From assembly GCF_037038585.1 (NCBI RefSeq), contig NC_092524.1, positions 70,642,552 through 70,706,551 of the forward strand: 64,000 nucleotides of DNA. The letters run 5' to 3'. Position numbers and translations under genes: made by a program. The notes under the pieces are model-generated. The model did not search any database. It saw only the letters and a program-made list of their open reading frames with translations, and had not been told where the DNA came from. Shown here one piece after another: positions 49,031-61,629 of this stretch (position 1 is the first letter of the stretch; every line of letters starts with the position of its first letter). Origin of the DNA: Patagioenas fasciata (lineage: Eukaryota; Chordata; Aves; Columbiformes; Columbidae).

Positions 49031-52000
49031 TGGGTGGACTTGCACTCACATATTTCAGCACCAGGGCAGGAGGTTCACTGCTGCCTCATTTGTTGCAGTG
49101 GACACCCCTGCCCTTGTTTAGCTGCAATGTGCCATTGAACCTGAATTTCGTTCATAGAGTTACAAACTCTTTTTAAAGAAAAATCACTTAAAATGTACAG
49201 TTTACTTCATGACCGTGGCTCTTCCACCTTGCATAACGTAGCTACTCTGCTTCTCTCTCATTTGCTGGATTGGGTACATTAAAAGAATTACTAAAGTTAC
49301 AGAAGGGCCTTACATGCCCCACCTCTATATTATTTTGAAAGTCTATACACCAGCTTCCACCCACACAGAAATTGTTTCCAGGACGAGTAAGATAAAAGTG
49401 TTTTTTGGAGCTAGTGCAAACGTAAAGACCTCAGACTGATCCCACGGCTCTCTCTGAGGTTCTTCCTTACCTAGAGACTGATATTATCTTTATATTGGTA
49501 CTTTTAATAAGAAAACAGGGATTTTCTCATGCTCCATTTTTATCACTGCAGTCACCACTTCCCCATATTTTGTCACTTGTCTCTATCCCACACAGCTCTG
49601 CTGGTACTAAAATGGAAGAAGGGGTGAAAATGAAAGTTGAAATTTTATCTTTTTATTAAAGTCTACTGTTTTATTATATGGAAGAGGAAGAATAAATGGT
49701 GACATTAACCAGAAAACCGGGAGAATTGTTCTGGTGTGACAATAGGAGGGATGCGGTAGGAGGGCAGAGGTGATGATGCTCGTGCCCTGGAGCGATGCCT
49801 GGACCACTGACTCTCAGCTACCCCGTTTCTGCTGACCAGGTCACTTCCCTGAGAGGCTCTGGGGTCCGACATCGAGTCCCAGGCCCTGAGCTCTCACACC
49901 AGTTTCCTCTCATGCAGCTGCTTTGGAGCAGAACGACGTCCGCTGCTGGAGTGCAGCTTTGGGGATGGACTCCCAAGGAGTTACGTTAACGTTGCTGTAG
50001 CCTTCGGGTGTGCCAGGGAAGGTGTGAGTTCGTGCACATGGCATGGGGGGCTGTGGGGGCAGCACCGCGTTCAGCCCAGCGCTGGGCACCCACCTATCGC
50101 CCATCCAGTGGAACCTGGATCCGGGTGCGGATCCAGCCTGACAACAAACAGGAGATCCAGCCAACCGAGGTAGGTTTTTTTCTGTGATTAATTATTCTTA
50201 ATTGTTGGAGAGCAGGAGCATTAATCACGCTTTGTGCTGCCTCCTCTATTCCCCTGTGCCCCGCTATCTGCAGCGAAGCAGAGCGGCGCGGGGGGAGCTG
50301 CGGCTCGCTCCTGTCCTCGTCCCCTGGCCCTAAGAGCCCCTGTTCGGCCCCAGGACAGGGAAGGAGGGGAGAGCCCGGGCGGCGGGAGACACCAGCATCC
50401 CCAGAGGTGACGAGGGAAACCAGGAAGCCCGGTTTTCAGTGCTGCAGCCCCCCGAGAGCAGGAGCGCTGGGGGGAGCACCTGGGGCAAACGCATTAAGCG
50501 TGCAACCTGTTAAACATGGAAAATCAAATGATTGCATCCTTCAAGATGTGTGTGTAATACACAAGCAAAACATGCATATTCGGTTGATATAAACCATGCA
50601 TATTTATTTAATATATTATATATATGTGTATACATACATATACAATCCATACGTAGTTATAAAATCTTCAGCCTAATGGCCAATAATCCACTGCTTATAT
50701 TTTTTTTACTGCAGTGAAAACATAACGGCTTTTTGTGATGCTTGCAACAGATCAAACGCAAAATTATTCAGGTTAATCAAACTTCCAGCTGAATGTTAAG
50801 TGTTGCAGAAGGCGCTTATGATACCGAATAACTGTGGAATAAAATGGCTGATGAACTTTTGTGTAACAGTGAACAGTGGTGTCCGGGAGAGAAAGATAAC
50901 CTGCATTGTACATCTGCAATGATGGGCTCCAGCTAGCGCTGTGCAGAAAAGTGGTATTTTCTGTGCAGAACAATGAGCCGTTTCCCTGCAAGCCCGCAGT
51001 GCCAGCACATCTGCAGCGCCAGGAGCGGCTCCGGCCACCACGTCTTCTCCAGGAGCCATTGTGGAGCCCAGCGCCCTGAGGGCAGAGGGAATGGACAGAG
51101 CCCTGGGCAGCAGGTGCGTCGGTGACCGTCAGACCTGGGCGTGTGGGTACAGCTCTGGCTCCCAAAATCCCCACCTGTGGGGTACAGACACCATCCCGCC
51201 TCCCCAGAGCTCCCGAACCTCCGCTCCCATCCTCATCGTGAACCATCCGCTATGGATCCCGGTCCCACTGTCGCATCAAAGGTTTGGGGCTGTGAGGATG
51301 TTTCTGGAGTTCTTCTGGCTCGTGTCCAGTGTGCTTCGTCACCAACAGGTATGTAACTCCAGGAATCACCTGTATGGCCGGGGCAGATTCCCCGTGACTT
51401 GCACGTCACCGGTGCCAGCGCAGCGGTGGGCACAGCGCAGTGGCAAAGCCGCTGTCAGCTCACCTAGCACAGCTTCTCCCTGGCTTCGAGGCTCTTCCCA
51501 CCGCAGAGAAACGTTTCACTTAGCCATTTATTCAAACGTAATGTCCTTTTACGGCGTTTTTATTTCTTAACTGTTGTAAACTCGCAGCGGATTTTTATGG
51601 TCTCAGATTTCTGTTGCACCAGTTGGATGGTTTAATCCCAGGGCGAAACGCTCCAGTTGGAAATTCGGGATTTTTATTCCATCATAAAGCCTATGACGGC
51701 AGACGTGAGCGGCAAGGGTGGTGTGGGTGAGGAACACCCCGATGCTGTCTGCACGCCGCGCCTTGGTTGACGCCACCATCACCCCCTTTCAGGTGCTCTG
51801 AGGCTTGTAGGTGTCAGTAATTTGTTTCTTGCAGCGAGTACTCAATTCAATCAGCAGGATGAGGAGCCTCAGGTGACTGTTGGCCGAGCCTCGGGTCTCT
51901 GTGCCGTGATGCTCTGCTCTCCTGGTGTGTTGCCGGGGCTGAGGGCAGAGAAGAGGTGATGGAGGCAGGAGCGTCGCGGTGTTTGTCCCGTGCCGCGGTC

Positions 52001-54134
52001 CCTCCTCCTGCACACGGGGCTGGCTGGGCACCCACAGGCGCTGTGCTGTCCCTTGGTACCCAGGCCTGCCCCTTTGGGAACTCTCAGAGCATCTCTTGAT
52101 CTCGGAATGGAAAACAATTATCTGCTATAAACCCAGCTTTGATTTAACTATAGGCCAGGCCTTGATTTATTCTCAGTCATTTCAGATTGACTTGATGCGT
52201 GCAAGTACCCTGTTGGTTTGAGGATTAAATCCAGTCTATTTTGTTCGGTCTTTCTTTAAAGTTTTTAAACACCCCAACGAGACCAATAGATTACTGGGGA
52301 TTTATGGGGTTTTCAAACCACTAAAGGTTATAAGTGGCTGTAGGTGCTCTGGGAGCGTGATGTTGTCTCTGATGGGGCTGCCTCCATCCTGGCGGGACCA
52401 TGGGCCACAAGGATGATGTTCCTCCACATGTCTTTAGTCCATCTTCACTTTTCTTGCCCCTTAACAGCAAAGCTGAACTTCTGGGGACATAGTGTTTTAC
52501 AAACTCTGCCACTCCATGAATAGCACCCACTGAAAGGTTTATTGCATGGAATACGCTTTAGAGCTTTTCCTGGCTGAAGCTGTAAGAGCACCGGGGGATG
52601 CAGCGTTTTGGGTGGGATGCTGGTGGGCGCAGATGTGCCAGCTGCAGCGGGCTTGGAGGGAGCAGGAGTCGGTTTGGGGCGACCTCCCCACCCGGGCAGC
52701 TCGGGGCCGTGTGGCGGCTTCTACCGGTGGGACCGGCTCTTCCTCCTCATCCACGGCAAACTCCGTCTCTTTAAAACAGCGGCTTTACCAGAAGTGTGAG
52801 CTAGTTGCCTGAGGTTTTACAAGAAGCTGCTAAAGACTGCACTTAGAGGGTTAGTGTATATTTTCGTCATCACCAGAAACACCTTCTTTGAACTCCCCAG
52901 AAATTATTTTCATACTGGTGAATGCGTTATCTCATTTCTGCCCATGCATCTCTGCCGGGGAACGTGTTGTTAAAGTAACAGGAATTATGCTGGGAAGCCT
53001 GTTAGCTAATGGCAGGCTGCTACGTTAATAGTTTTGAGATTCAGCCCGGGGAATAATTTGGCGACTGTCGTAAGGGGAAGGGTTAAAATGAATTAAAGGT
53101 GCCGTGACATTGGCGCAGGACAAAATCACAGCGGAGCCGTGGCAGACACAGCCCTGAGCACCCTGAGCACCGTTCCGTGCACGTGGGTTGGGGAATCGCA
53201 CCCAGACCCCCAGGTGACCCAGCAGCAGGGGAAGGTGTCCCCGTGACACCCACCTGCACTGATATTCCCCTTGAACTCCGCTGGTGCTGTTCAGGTTTGT
53301 TGCTAAATTCTTATTAAGCTGAACGCTCTTTGACAAAATCCCTTGTGAAAGTGTCTTTTAAGAAGTGTGTTGCTTCCTCCAGGTGTGTGGAACAATGACT
53401 CTCCCATGTACATATTTAGACAGCTTTTTGAATGGTATTATTTGACTGAAAATAATATACAATATTGGATAAATAATGTGTGCTTATTTTAAAGCGTATC
53501 TTGTTGTTTCCACGAACAGACAGCTGCTCTTATCAACTAAACGGATATTTGTGACAGGGCAGGATGCTCCCGTATTGCTGCTCTGCGCTTTTGCTCCTGC
53601 ACACAGGGCGGTGCAGGGAAACGGCTGCGATGGCCCTGCAGGAGTGTAACCCCATCTCCTGGCAGGTGAGGTGACAAGTGGGCTGACAACAGGCACGTTT
53701 GATTCATTTTAACGTGTGCACGTCCCAGCTGACTGTGTGGAGGAAGAGGCTGCACACTCGCGGTTTGTTTCTGATAGTTTGTCATGACTGGTTAAATGCA
53801 TCTCGCTCAGGACTTTGGGGGTCATCTGTCAGCCTCTGGCCTTTTACAAGGACCAGTGGCTGTACTGGCGCTGCTGAGCTGGCACTGGGAGTTTGTCTGG
53901 AGTATGACTGTAAAATTCATTAATATTGAAATAAAGAAATAAAACCCAACAAGATAAAAGAAAAGCCAGTGGCATGGAGCAACACTCAGCAGCAGACAGG
54001 CCCTGACCGATTTGTGGAGGTGTCACCAGGTGCCACCGCTCTGATACCTGTGCAGGATGACGGGGAAAAGCTCCGCAGGTTGTTCCGTGCGGGGGTGATG
54101 CTGGGAACTGGTGAGACAGGCCAGGCCTCATGCC
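49031..54134. other. Unique noncoding DNA
   Basis: About 5 kb without a recognised gene or mobile element. It holds a CpG-rich patch at 50265-50420, an AT/TA-rich tract at 50585-50660 and mixed GC-rich DNA at 51000-52100. Overlapping short open frames only. Confidence 0.45.
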
Positions 54135-54880
54135 ATGCACACCGTGCACACCCTGCACACCGTGCACAGCATGCACACCATGCACACCCTGCACACCGTG
54201 CACAGCATGCACACCATGCACACCCTGCACAGCATGCACACCATGCCCACGCTGCACACCATGCATACCATGGACACCACGCACACCATGCACACCCTGC
54301 ACACCATGCATGCTATGCACACCGTGCATGCCGTGCACGTCCTGCACACCCAGCACACCATGCACACCATGCACAGCATGCACAGCCTGCACTCCATGCA
54401 CACCACGCACAACCTGCACACCCTGCGCACCCTGCACACCATGCACACCATGCACACCGTCCACACCCTGCGCACCCTGCGCACCCTGCACACCCTGCAC
54501 ACCCTGCACACCATGCACACCCTGCACACCCTGCACACCATGCACACCATGCACACCCTGTACACCGTGCATACCCTGCATGCCCTGCATGCCATGCATA
54601 CCATGGACACCACGCACACCCTGCACACCATGCACACCGTGCATGCCGTGCACGTCCTGCACACCCAGCACACCATGCACACCATGCACACCACGCACAG
54701 CATGCACACCCTGCACACTCTGCAGACCCTGCAGACCCTGCACACCATGCACACCATGCACACCGTCCACACCCTGCGGACCCTGCACACCCTGCACACC
54801 CTGTACACCGTGCACACCCTGCACGCCCTGCACGCCTTGCACGCCATGCACACCACACACACCCTGCACACCATGCACAG
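54135..54880. repeat. 9-bp minisatellite (TGCACACCN), about 83 units, with higher-order structure
   Basis: Units such as CTGCACACC, ATGCACACC and GTGCACACC repeat every 9 bases. A longer-range duplication is visible. The block GTGCATGCCGTGCACGTCCT occurs at 54324 and 54639, a CATACCATGGACACCACG block near 54264 and 54597, and ACCGTCCAC at 54456 and 54762. The offsets of 306-333 bp are all multiples of 9. Since 9 is three codons, every frame without a stop stays open on both strands (HAHPAHH, MHTLHT and CTPCTP strings), giving false ORFs of up to 371 codons. Confidence 0.98.
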
Positions 54881-57000
54881 CTTGTCCTGCAGCCTCGTTC
54901 AAACACTTTCCAGCCATGTTTTTCTCGCTGGAAAAGGGGGGGGAAAATAAGCAAAGCAAAACTCTGCTGATGTGGGGGAAGCCCGGCAGGAGCCCTGAGG
55001 GGCAGTTGGAGAATCTGCCGGCTTAAAGGCTTGTTAAATATGGTACCTGCGTGGTTGTTTTGCTGCGTGTTTTAACACAGCCTTTTGTCATTGCTTTTTG
55101 GGGCTTCTCACCGTGCTCCTTCATGTATCATTAATCCCAGTTGTGTCTGAACAGAGATCTCGGGTTTTCCGGCTCGGAAACCTGTGGCTGCAATGGAAAG
55201 CAAAGGGACAAAAAGCAGTTGTGCAGTGAAATGTGTAAAGTGGCTGAAGGGAAAAACGCGCTGCACCGGGCACCGTTACCACCGGTGTTCTATCCACGGG
55301 CCTCATTGCACTGTTGAAGCTGGAGTTTATTAGGATTTGAGGTGGTTTGAAGTCTCTGTGGGTGAACAGACCATCCCCAGCAATAGTAACAGTAGAACCA
55401 GAAACGTTGCAGGTGCTTTTGCTTCAAAGTGTAAGCTGTCCACAATGCAATGAGCAGCAGGGAGCAAAATGCCGTTTATAGGCAATTCCTTTCATAATTC
55501 AACATAACTTTCATAACTCAACAGGCTGAACGTGAGGAAAATGAGGTGTGCATTCCAGAGAGCAAGCGGCTCCTCTTCAGGGTGCTCCCGTGGTTCAACG
55601 ACTCAGGTTCAAGGGGCAAATACTTACAAAGACTTTTTTGTGCACAGATTCTCCGTTTTCCGCTGGGGTGAATTAGATACTCAGTGTCTGTAGCCAAAAA
55701 CCGGATTTGTATTAACCAAAATGCATATCTGCAGTTTCACAGTATAGTTGCATATTTAATACATATTCTAGTATCGCTTTCATTGTTTGCTCAGCCACGA
55801 AGCAGAAGCGAGCGCGGGCTCGGACTGGCGATACCCACGCTCTTCTCTTTGGTGTTTCTCTGCATCATTGTAAAAGATGAACCTTTGAATACAGCCTCTG
55901 ATTAAATAAAAAAGCCAAACCAAAAAAATCTACCCTATGGTCCAGTAAAGCATACCCCAGCAAAAGAAATATATAGAGAGACAAATGAATAGAAATGGTC
56001 TGATTCAGAGGATGCTTATCGCACATGGCACAAGCCTCATGTTGATTTTAGAAGAGGGTCAGACTGTCTTCCCCACCAGTAACACCTTCCAGCTCTGACA
56101 TCCAATATATTTCTATAGTATGTATTTATATTTAAATATGAAGAAATGGAAACATATGTATACTTCTTGGTAAAATACATATATAGGTAAAGAAAAAGAA
56201 ACATGTTAGAATAAACATTTTCAAGAAAAAGAAATATACATGGGTATGTATTATAGATAAATGTAACAATGTATATAATACTCATAAGTACTGTTTGTCT
56301 ATAGTTTGTATACATCATTTTTATGTGCAGCATATAATGTCATTCAATATGTCGTTCAAACCCCTCGCAGGTTTCGGACAGGATTCTGAGGTTCAGCCTC
56401 CCCTGCAGCTCCATGAGGACAGAAGATGTGGGGCCGTAGCGGTGAGCAAGAGATAACCGGTTGCTCTAAGCCCGAGTGGCGCTTGAGCTGCAGCGCCAGG
56501 CTCCAGCTGCTCACACTGCCCACAGAGCCAGGAGGAAACCCGGGCTGTGTTTAGCTTCCTTCTCCCTTTTTCTCTTGTCACCGGAGCTGGTGACCAGCGT
56601 TCTTAAATGGAGATAAACTGCATGAGTAACATAACCGAGCATTGAAATAAAGGCAGATAATAGCAAAGAACAGAACGCAGCAAAGAAAAGGCGTTCAGAT
56701 CCTCTGCAAAAAGCAGGTATCAAGAACGGATGAGCAGCATATCAAACCATTATCTTTTTTAATGTAAAACCTGCACAATGTCGGAAAACCGTGGAAACAA
56801 CACTAGAGGAGATTACCAGATTTAAACATCTGCAGCAAAGAAAAGGGGAGGGCAGAAATATGTGGCTGTTGATATTTATTTTTAAAATAACTGATTTTGG
56901 TAAATGATGTTGGAAACAGGATAAATTTGGGGTGACAGTGACTGTCCTTGCAGGCAGGGGTTGATCAGCACAGTGTGACCAGGAGATGCACGGTGCTGGA
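54881..57000. other. Unique noncoding DNA
   Basis: A strongly AT-rich stretch lies at 56100-56340. No gene or mobile element is recognised between the two minisatellites. Confidence 0.5.
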
Positions 57001-58346
57001 TCCCCTGGGCAGGTGTGGATCCATGGGATGCTGAGCTCCTGCATCCCCCAGGCAGGTGTGGATCCATGGGATGCTGAGCTCCTGCATCCCCCAGGCAGGT
57101 GTGGATCCATGGGATGCTGAGCTCCTGCATCCCCAGGGCAGGTGTGGATCCATGGGATGCTGAGCTCCTGCATCCCCCGGGCAGGTGTGGATCCATGGGA
57201 TGCTGAGCTCCTGCATCCCCCGGGCAGGTGTGGATCCATGGGATGCTGAGCTCCTGCATCCCCCGGGCAGGTGTGGATCCCTGGGATGCTGAGCTCCTGC
57301 ATCCCCCAAGCAGGTGTGGATCCCCGAGATGCTGAGCTCCTGCATCCCCGGGCAGGTGTGGATCCACAGGATGCTGAGCTCCTGCATCCCCCAGGCAGGT
57401 GTGGATCCCCGGGATGCTGAGCTCCTGCATCCCCCAGGCAGGTGTGGATCCCTGGGATGCTGAGCTCCTGCATCCCCAGGGCAGGTGTGGATCCATGGGA
57501 TGCTGAGCTCCTGCATCCCCCGGGCAGGTGTGGATCCCTGGGATGCTGAGCTCCTGCATCCCCCAAGCAGGTGTGGATCCCCGAGATGCTGAGCTCCTGC
57601 ATCCCCTGGGCAGGTGTGGATCCATGGGATGCTGAGCTCCTGCATCCCCCAGGCAGGTGTGGATCCATGGGATGCTGAGCTCCTGCATCCCCTGGGCAGG
57701 TGTGGATCCCCGAGATGCTGAGCTTCTGCATCCCCTGGGCAGGTGTGGATCCATGGGATGCTGAGCTCCTGCATCCCCCGGGCAGGTGTAGATCCCCGGG
57801 ATGCTGAGCTCCTGCATCCCCCAGGCAGGTGTGGATCCATGGGATGCTGAGCTCCTGCATCCCCTGGGCAGGTGTGGATCCATGGGATGCTGAGCTCCTG
57901 CATCCCCTGGGCAGGTGTGGATCCATGGGATGCTGAGCTCCTGCATCCCCCAGGCAGGTGTGGATCCATGGGATGCTGAGCTCCTGCATCCCCCAGGCAG
58001 GTGTGGATCCATGGGATGCTGAGCTCCTGCATCCCCCAGGCAGGTGTGGATCCATGGGATGCTGAGCTCCTGCATCCCCCAGGCAGGTGTGGATCCATGG
58101 GATGCTGAGCTCCTGCATCCCCCAGGCAGGTGTGGATCCATGGGATGCTGAGCTCCTGCATCCCCCGGGCAGGTGTGCATCCCTGAAATGCTGAGCTCCT
58201 GCATCCCCCGGACAGGTGTGGATCCCTGGGATGCTGAGCTCCTGCATCCCCTGGACAGGCGTGGATCCCCGGGATGCTGAGCTCCTGCATCCCCCAGGCA
58301 GGTGTGGATTCCCAGGATGCTGAGCTCCTGCATCCCCAGAGAGGTA
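57001..58346. repeat. 43-bp minisatellite, about 31 copies
   Basis: The block GATGCTGAGCTCCTGCAT recurs from 57027 to 58315 at 43-base steps, with rare one-base losses (for example near 57340). Each unit also holds GGGCAGGTGTGGATCC or AGGCAGGTGTGGATCC. The first is close to the GGGCAGG core of classical hypervariable minisatellites. Copies vary mainly at ATCCATGG/ATCCCTGG/ATCCCCGG and at the C-run before GGCAGG. The array holds three overlapping frames open on the minus strand (466-596 codons) because the unit has no stop in them. They are not genes. Confidence 0.98.
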
Positions 58347-58559
58347 CAGGTATCCCCCTCCCCACCCCGTGCTGGGACCCTGCCGCTCACCCCACCCTCC
58401 AGAACCCGAGTTTGAGCTGGGATGCACCAGTTCCACAGTGAGGACTGAAGAATGGAGCAGGCTGGCGGGCGTTGTTTGTGCCTGTAGAGGAGAGAGCCCG
58501 GCCTTTTGCATTGACACACAGCCATAGCACATAAATATTGATGGGAATCTATCAAAGAG
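58347..58559. other. Short unique spacer
   Basis: Nothing recognised. Confidence 0.5.
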
Positions 58560-58900
58560 AAAAAGAGCCGGTGAATTGAAACTCTTTGAGACAAACAGCT
58601 ATTTCTCTTGCTGAATGGCATCGAAATACCAAGCCCCAAAGCTTCAAAATATTGATGACATTATTAAAATGGGACCTTTAATTTTGTGTTACAATCATTT
58701 TAACATTGGTATTCAGGAATTTAATTATGCATGAGCCACAGCCTCAGTTCGTTGCCGAAATTAGTTTGCAGGTTTCATTTATACTTCTACACTCCGTATG
58801 TAATTTAGCCTCTTGTATAAAAGGTCTAAATCCTGCTAAATGCCTGTTTGTGGTGAGCTGCAGTAATCCCTTTCAAATAAACTGCAGATATTGCACTCGC
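58560..58900. promoter_or_regulatory. Candidate conserved noncoding element between two minisatellites
   Basis: About 340 bp of repeat-free, AT-rich DNA with the motifs ATTGATGACATTATTAAAAT, GGAATTTAATTATGCATGAG (homeodomain and POU-like), and CTTTCAAATAAACTGCAG. It is sharply different from the GC-rich arrays on both sides and shows no array-like decay. The texture is that of a conserved enhancer, about 5 kb upstream of the promoter-like end of the window. Inference only. Confidence 0.32.
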
Positions 58901-58958
58901 GAATAAGCGTGGCACGCTATGAAGAAAAGTGGGAGCCAAATCTGGGAAGTGGATGCCA

Positions 58959-59772
58959 ATGGGGCACAATTGAACACTCTGTGATACGAACCCTGAGATG
59001 TCGTGGTCTGTGGGGTGCGAGGGGCACAACTGAACACTGTGATACGAACCCTGAGATGTCCTGGTCCGTGGGGTGCGAGGGGCACAACTGAACACTGTGA
59101 TACAGACCCTGAGATGTCGTGGTCCATGGGGTGTGAGGGGCACAACTGAACGCTGTGATACAGACCCTGAGATGTCCTGGTCCGTGGGGTGTGAGGGGCA
59201 CAACTGAACGCTGTGATACAGACCCTGAGATGTCCTGGTCCGTGGGGTGCGAGGGGCACAACTGAACACTGTGATACAGACCCTGAGATGTCGTGGTCCG
59301 TGGGGTGCGAGGGGCACAACTGAACACTGTGATACAGACCCTGAGATGTCCTGGTCCGTGGGGTGCGAGGGGCACAACTGAATGCTGTGATACAGACCCT
59401 GAGATGTCCTGGTCCGTGGGGTGTGAGGGGCACAACTGAACGCTGTGATACAGACCCTGAGATGTCCTGGTCCGTGGGGTGTGAGGGGCACAACTGAACG
59501 CTGTGATACAGACCCTGAGATGTCCTGGTCCGTGGGGTGTGAGGGGCACAACTGAACGCTGTGATACAGACCCTGAGATGTCCTGGTCCGTGGGGTGTGA
59601 GGGGCACAACTGAACACTGTGATACGGACCCTGAGATGTCCTGGTCCGTGGGGTGTGAGGGGCACAACTGAACACTGTGATACAGACCCTGAGGTGTCCT
59701 GGTCCGTGGGGTGTGAGGGGCACAACTGAACGCTGTGATACAGACCCTGAGATGTCCTGGTCCATGGGGTGT
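58959..59772. repeat. 58-bp minisatellite, 14 copies
   Basis: The block CCCTGAGATG starts at 58991 and recurs exactly every 58 bases to 59745 (CCCTGAGGTG at 59687). Inner copies around 59165-59571 are almost identical. The first two copies carry TACGAACCC where later ones have TACAGACCC. As 58 is not a multiple of three, frames cycle, and three minus-strand frames of 287-337 codons stay open by repetition alone. Confidence 0.98.
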
Positions 59773-60922
59773 GCACACACCTGCGAGTTTCGCTGCTGCC
59801 GTGAGGTGTTGGCACCATGGAGATGTGATGCGGAGGCACCTCTCAGGTGCTCACCATCCCTGTTGTTTTTTGTCTCTGAAATGTGATACGCAGTCTTTTT
59901 AAGCTATGAAAGTCACTGGAATGAATTAAACGATTATTTTTTCATGTTAGATCCTGCATGCAGTTATTCTGGTCATGATAACCTTGGTGGAGGTTGCACA
60001 CGTGTGGATGAGCCTGGAGCTGTCAATGGGGCAGCTGGTGGCTCTTCAGCCCTTTTTGTGCCCCACTGTCCCCGTCCCCACCCACACACCTTGGCTGGTG
60101 CCGGCACCAGGTCCCCCGTGTCCCCTCATATCCCTCCGTGTCCCCCATGTCCCCCCATGTCCCCTGTGTCCCCCGCTCCCGAGGCAGCTCGTGCTGAACC
60201 GGGAGTGCAGAGCTGAACTTCTGCTGCAGGTTCTTCCTCTGACTAATCCATCTGAAGCTTTTGGCAGATGACTAAGGGTACCTTTGGTGCCTTCCTCCTA
60301 CATATTTGGGTAGGAATCTTTAAGTATTGATTTTTAAAGTGTACTTCCTAGGGAATCTGTAGTTTTTTCCCCAGCATAAGTGCCTGGGGAATGAAACTTC
60401 TGTTCGTAAAAACTAAGTCTGATCTAAATCCAGCTGGTTTAGATTGGAGAAGAGACGGCAGCTTAGCTCAGAGAAAAGGGAAAACAAACTGAACAAAACA
60501 GAAAAATCAACATTCAAATCAATCTGCACTCCATACGGTGTTTGCTCGTAGTGCCAGAAGTACGTCTGTAAAAATAACATCTGCATCCATGTGAACTGAG
60601 AGTCCTCTGGGGAGCAGGCAGAGCTCAGGACCAAAGGCAGGAGCTGGGGCACAAATCCGTCGTGCTGCTCTGGGCGAACGACCGAGAGCGTGCAGAACTG
60701 CACAACTTTGCCGTAAGGATTTTCCCTCCGGGCCAGTGTTCATCTCCTCTCCTCTCCGCTCTGAGCTGGTTCCATCTCCACAGTGGCCGTTCTGCTGGTG
60801 CTGCCACCGGTGTGAGCACCGGAACGCGGAGCAGCAGCCGGGACTGGGTTTGGCGTCGGGGTTTGGGAAACTTGGGTGTTCATGGGAGGGTGAGGGACAG
60901 CAGCCCGAGCTCCTGCAGCCGC
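59773..60922. other. Unique noncoding DNA with a C-tract
   Basis: Contains the C-rich tract at 60060-60182 listed separately. The rest is unremarkable, with an AT-richer part at 60240-60560. No exon is recognised. Confidence 0.45.
60142..60174 (-). other. Predicted G-quadruplex motif on the minus strand
   Basis: Four C-runs of 4-6 bases at 60142-60146, 60151-60156, 60161-60164 and 60170-60174 are separated by ATGT, ATGT and TGTGT. On the minus strand this gives four G-runs with loops of 4-5 bases, which satisfies the usual quadruplex rule. Confidence 0.7.
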
Positions 60923-61629
60923 CCTGTGTAACCCTGTGTAACCCCGCTCCTTCCCGTGTGTAACCCCGCTCCTTCCCGTGTGTAACCCTGCTCCTTCCTG
61001 TGCACCTGGTGTGTAACCCACCTCCTTCCTATGTGTAACCCCGCTCCTTCCCATGTGTAACCCCGCTCCTTCCTGTGTGCCCAGTGTGTAACCCCACTGC
61101 TTCCCATGTGTAACCCTGCTCCTTCCCATGTGTAACCCTGCTCCTTCCCATGTGTAACCCCGCTCCTTCCCATGTGTAACCCCACTCCTTCCCATGCGCC
61201 CAGTGTGTAATCCCGCTTCTTCCCATGTGTAACCCCGCTCCTTCCCATGTGTAACCCTGCTCCTTCCCATGTGTAACCCCGCTCCTTCCTGTGTGCCTGG
61301 TGTGTAACCCTGCTCCTTCCCATGTGTAACTCCACTCCTTCCCGTGCGCCCAGTGTGTAACCCCACTCCTTCCCATGCGCCTGGTATGTAACCCCGCTCC
61401 TTCCCATGTGTAACCCCGCTCCTTCCCGTGCGCCAGGTGTGCAACCCTGCTCCTTCCCATGTGTAACCCCCCTCCTTCCCATGTGTAACCCCCCTCCTTC
61501 CCATGTGTAACCCCCCTCCTTCCCATGTGTAACCCCGCTCCTTCCCATGTGTAACCCCACTCCTTCCCGTGCACCCAGTGTGTAACCCCGCTCCTTCCCA
61601 TGTGTAACCCCGCTCCTTCCCGTGCGCCC
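60923..61629. repeat. 22-bp minisatellite, roughly 30 copies with length variants
   Basis: The basic unit is CATGTGTAACCCCGCTCCTT plus CC, as seen in steps of 22 at 61502, 61524 and 61546. Interspersed longer variants contain a GTGCGCCCAGTGTGTAACC or CACCTGGTGTGTAACC insert. The minus-strand frames of 190-254 codons (GKEWGYTWEGAGLH strings) exist only because the unit lacks stops. Confidence 0.97.

Noticed and set aside
53844-55026. Open frames of 213-371 codons rich in His-Ala, Met-His-Thr, Cys-Thr-Pro or Val-His-Gly on both strands
   Set aside because: A 9-bp repeat without stops yields such frames by itself. The Cys-rich reading is not a keratin or metallothionein-type gene, as there is no promoter, signal or non-repeat domain.
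56742-58639. Open frames of 466-596 codons on the minus strand
   Set aside because: They are produced by the stop-free 43-bp repeat in three overlapping frames at once. Real genes do not keep all frames open.
58826-59839. Open frames of 287-337 codons on the minus strand
   Set aside because: Cycle of the stop-free 58-bp unit through all three phases.
60740-61601. Minus-strand frames of 190-254 codons with GYTWEGAGLH repeats
   Set aside because: Artefact of the 22-bp minisatellite.
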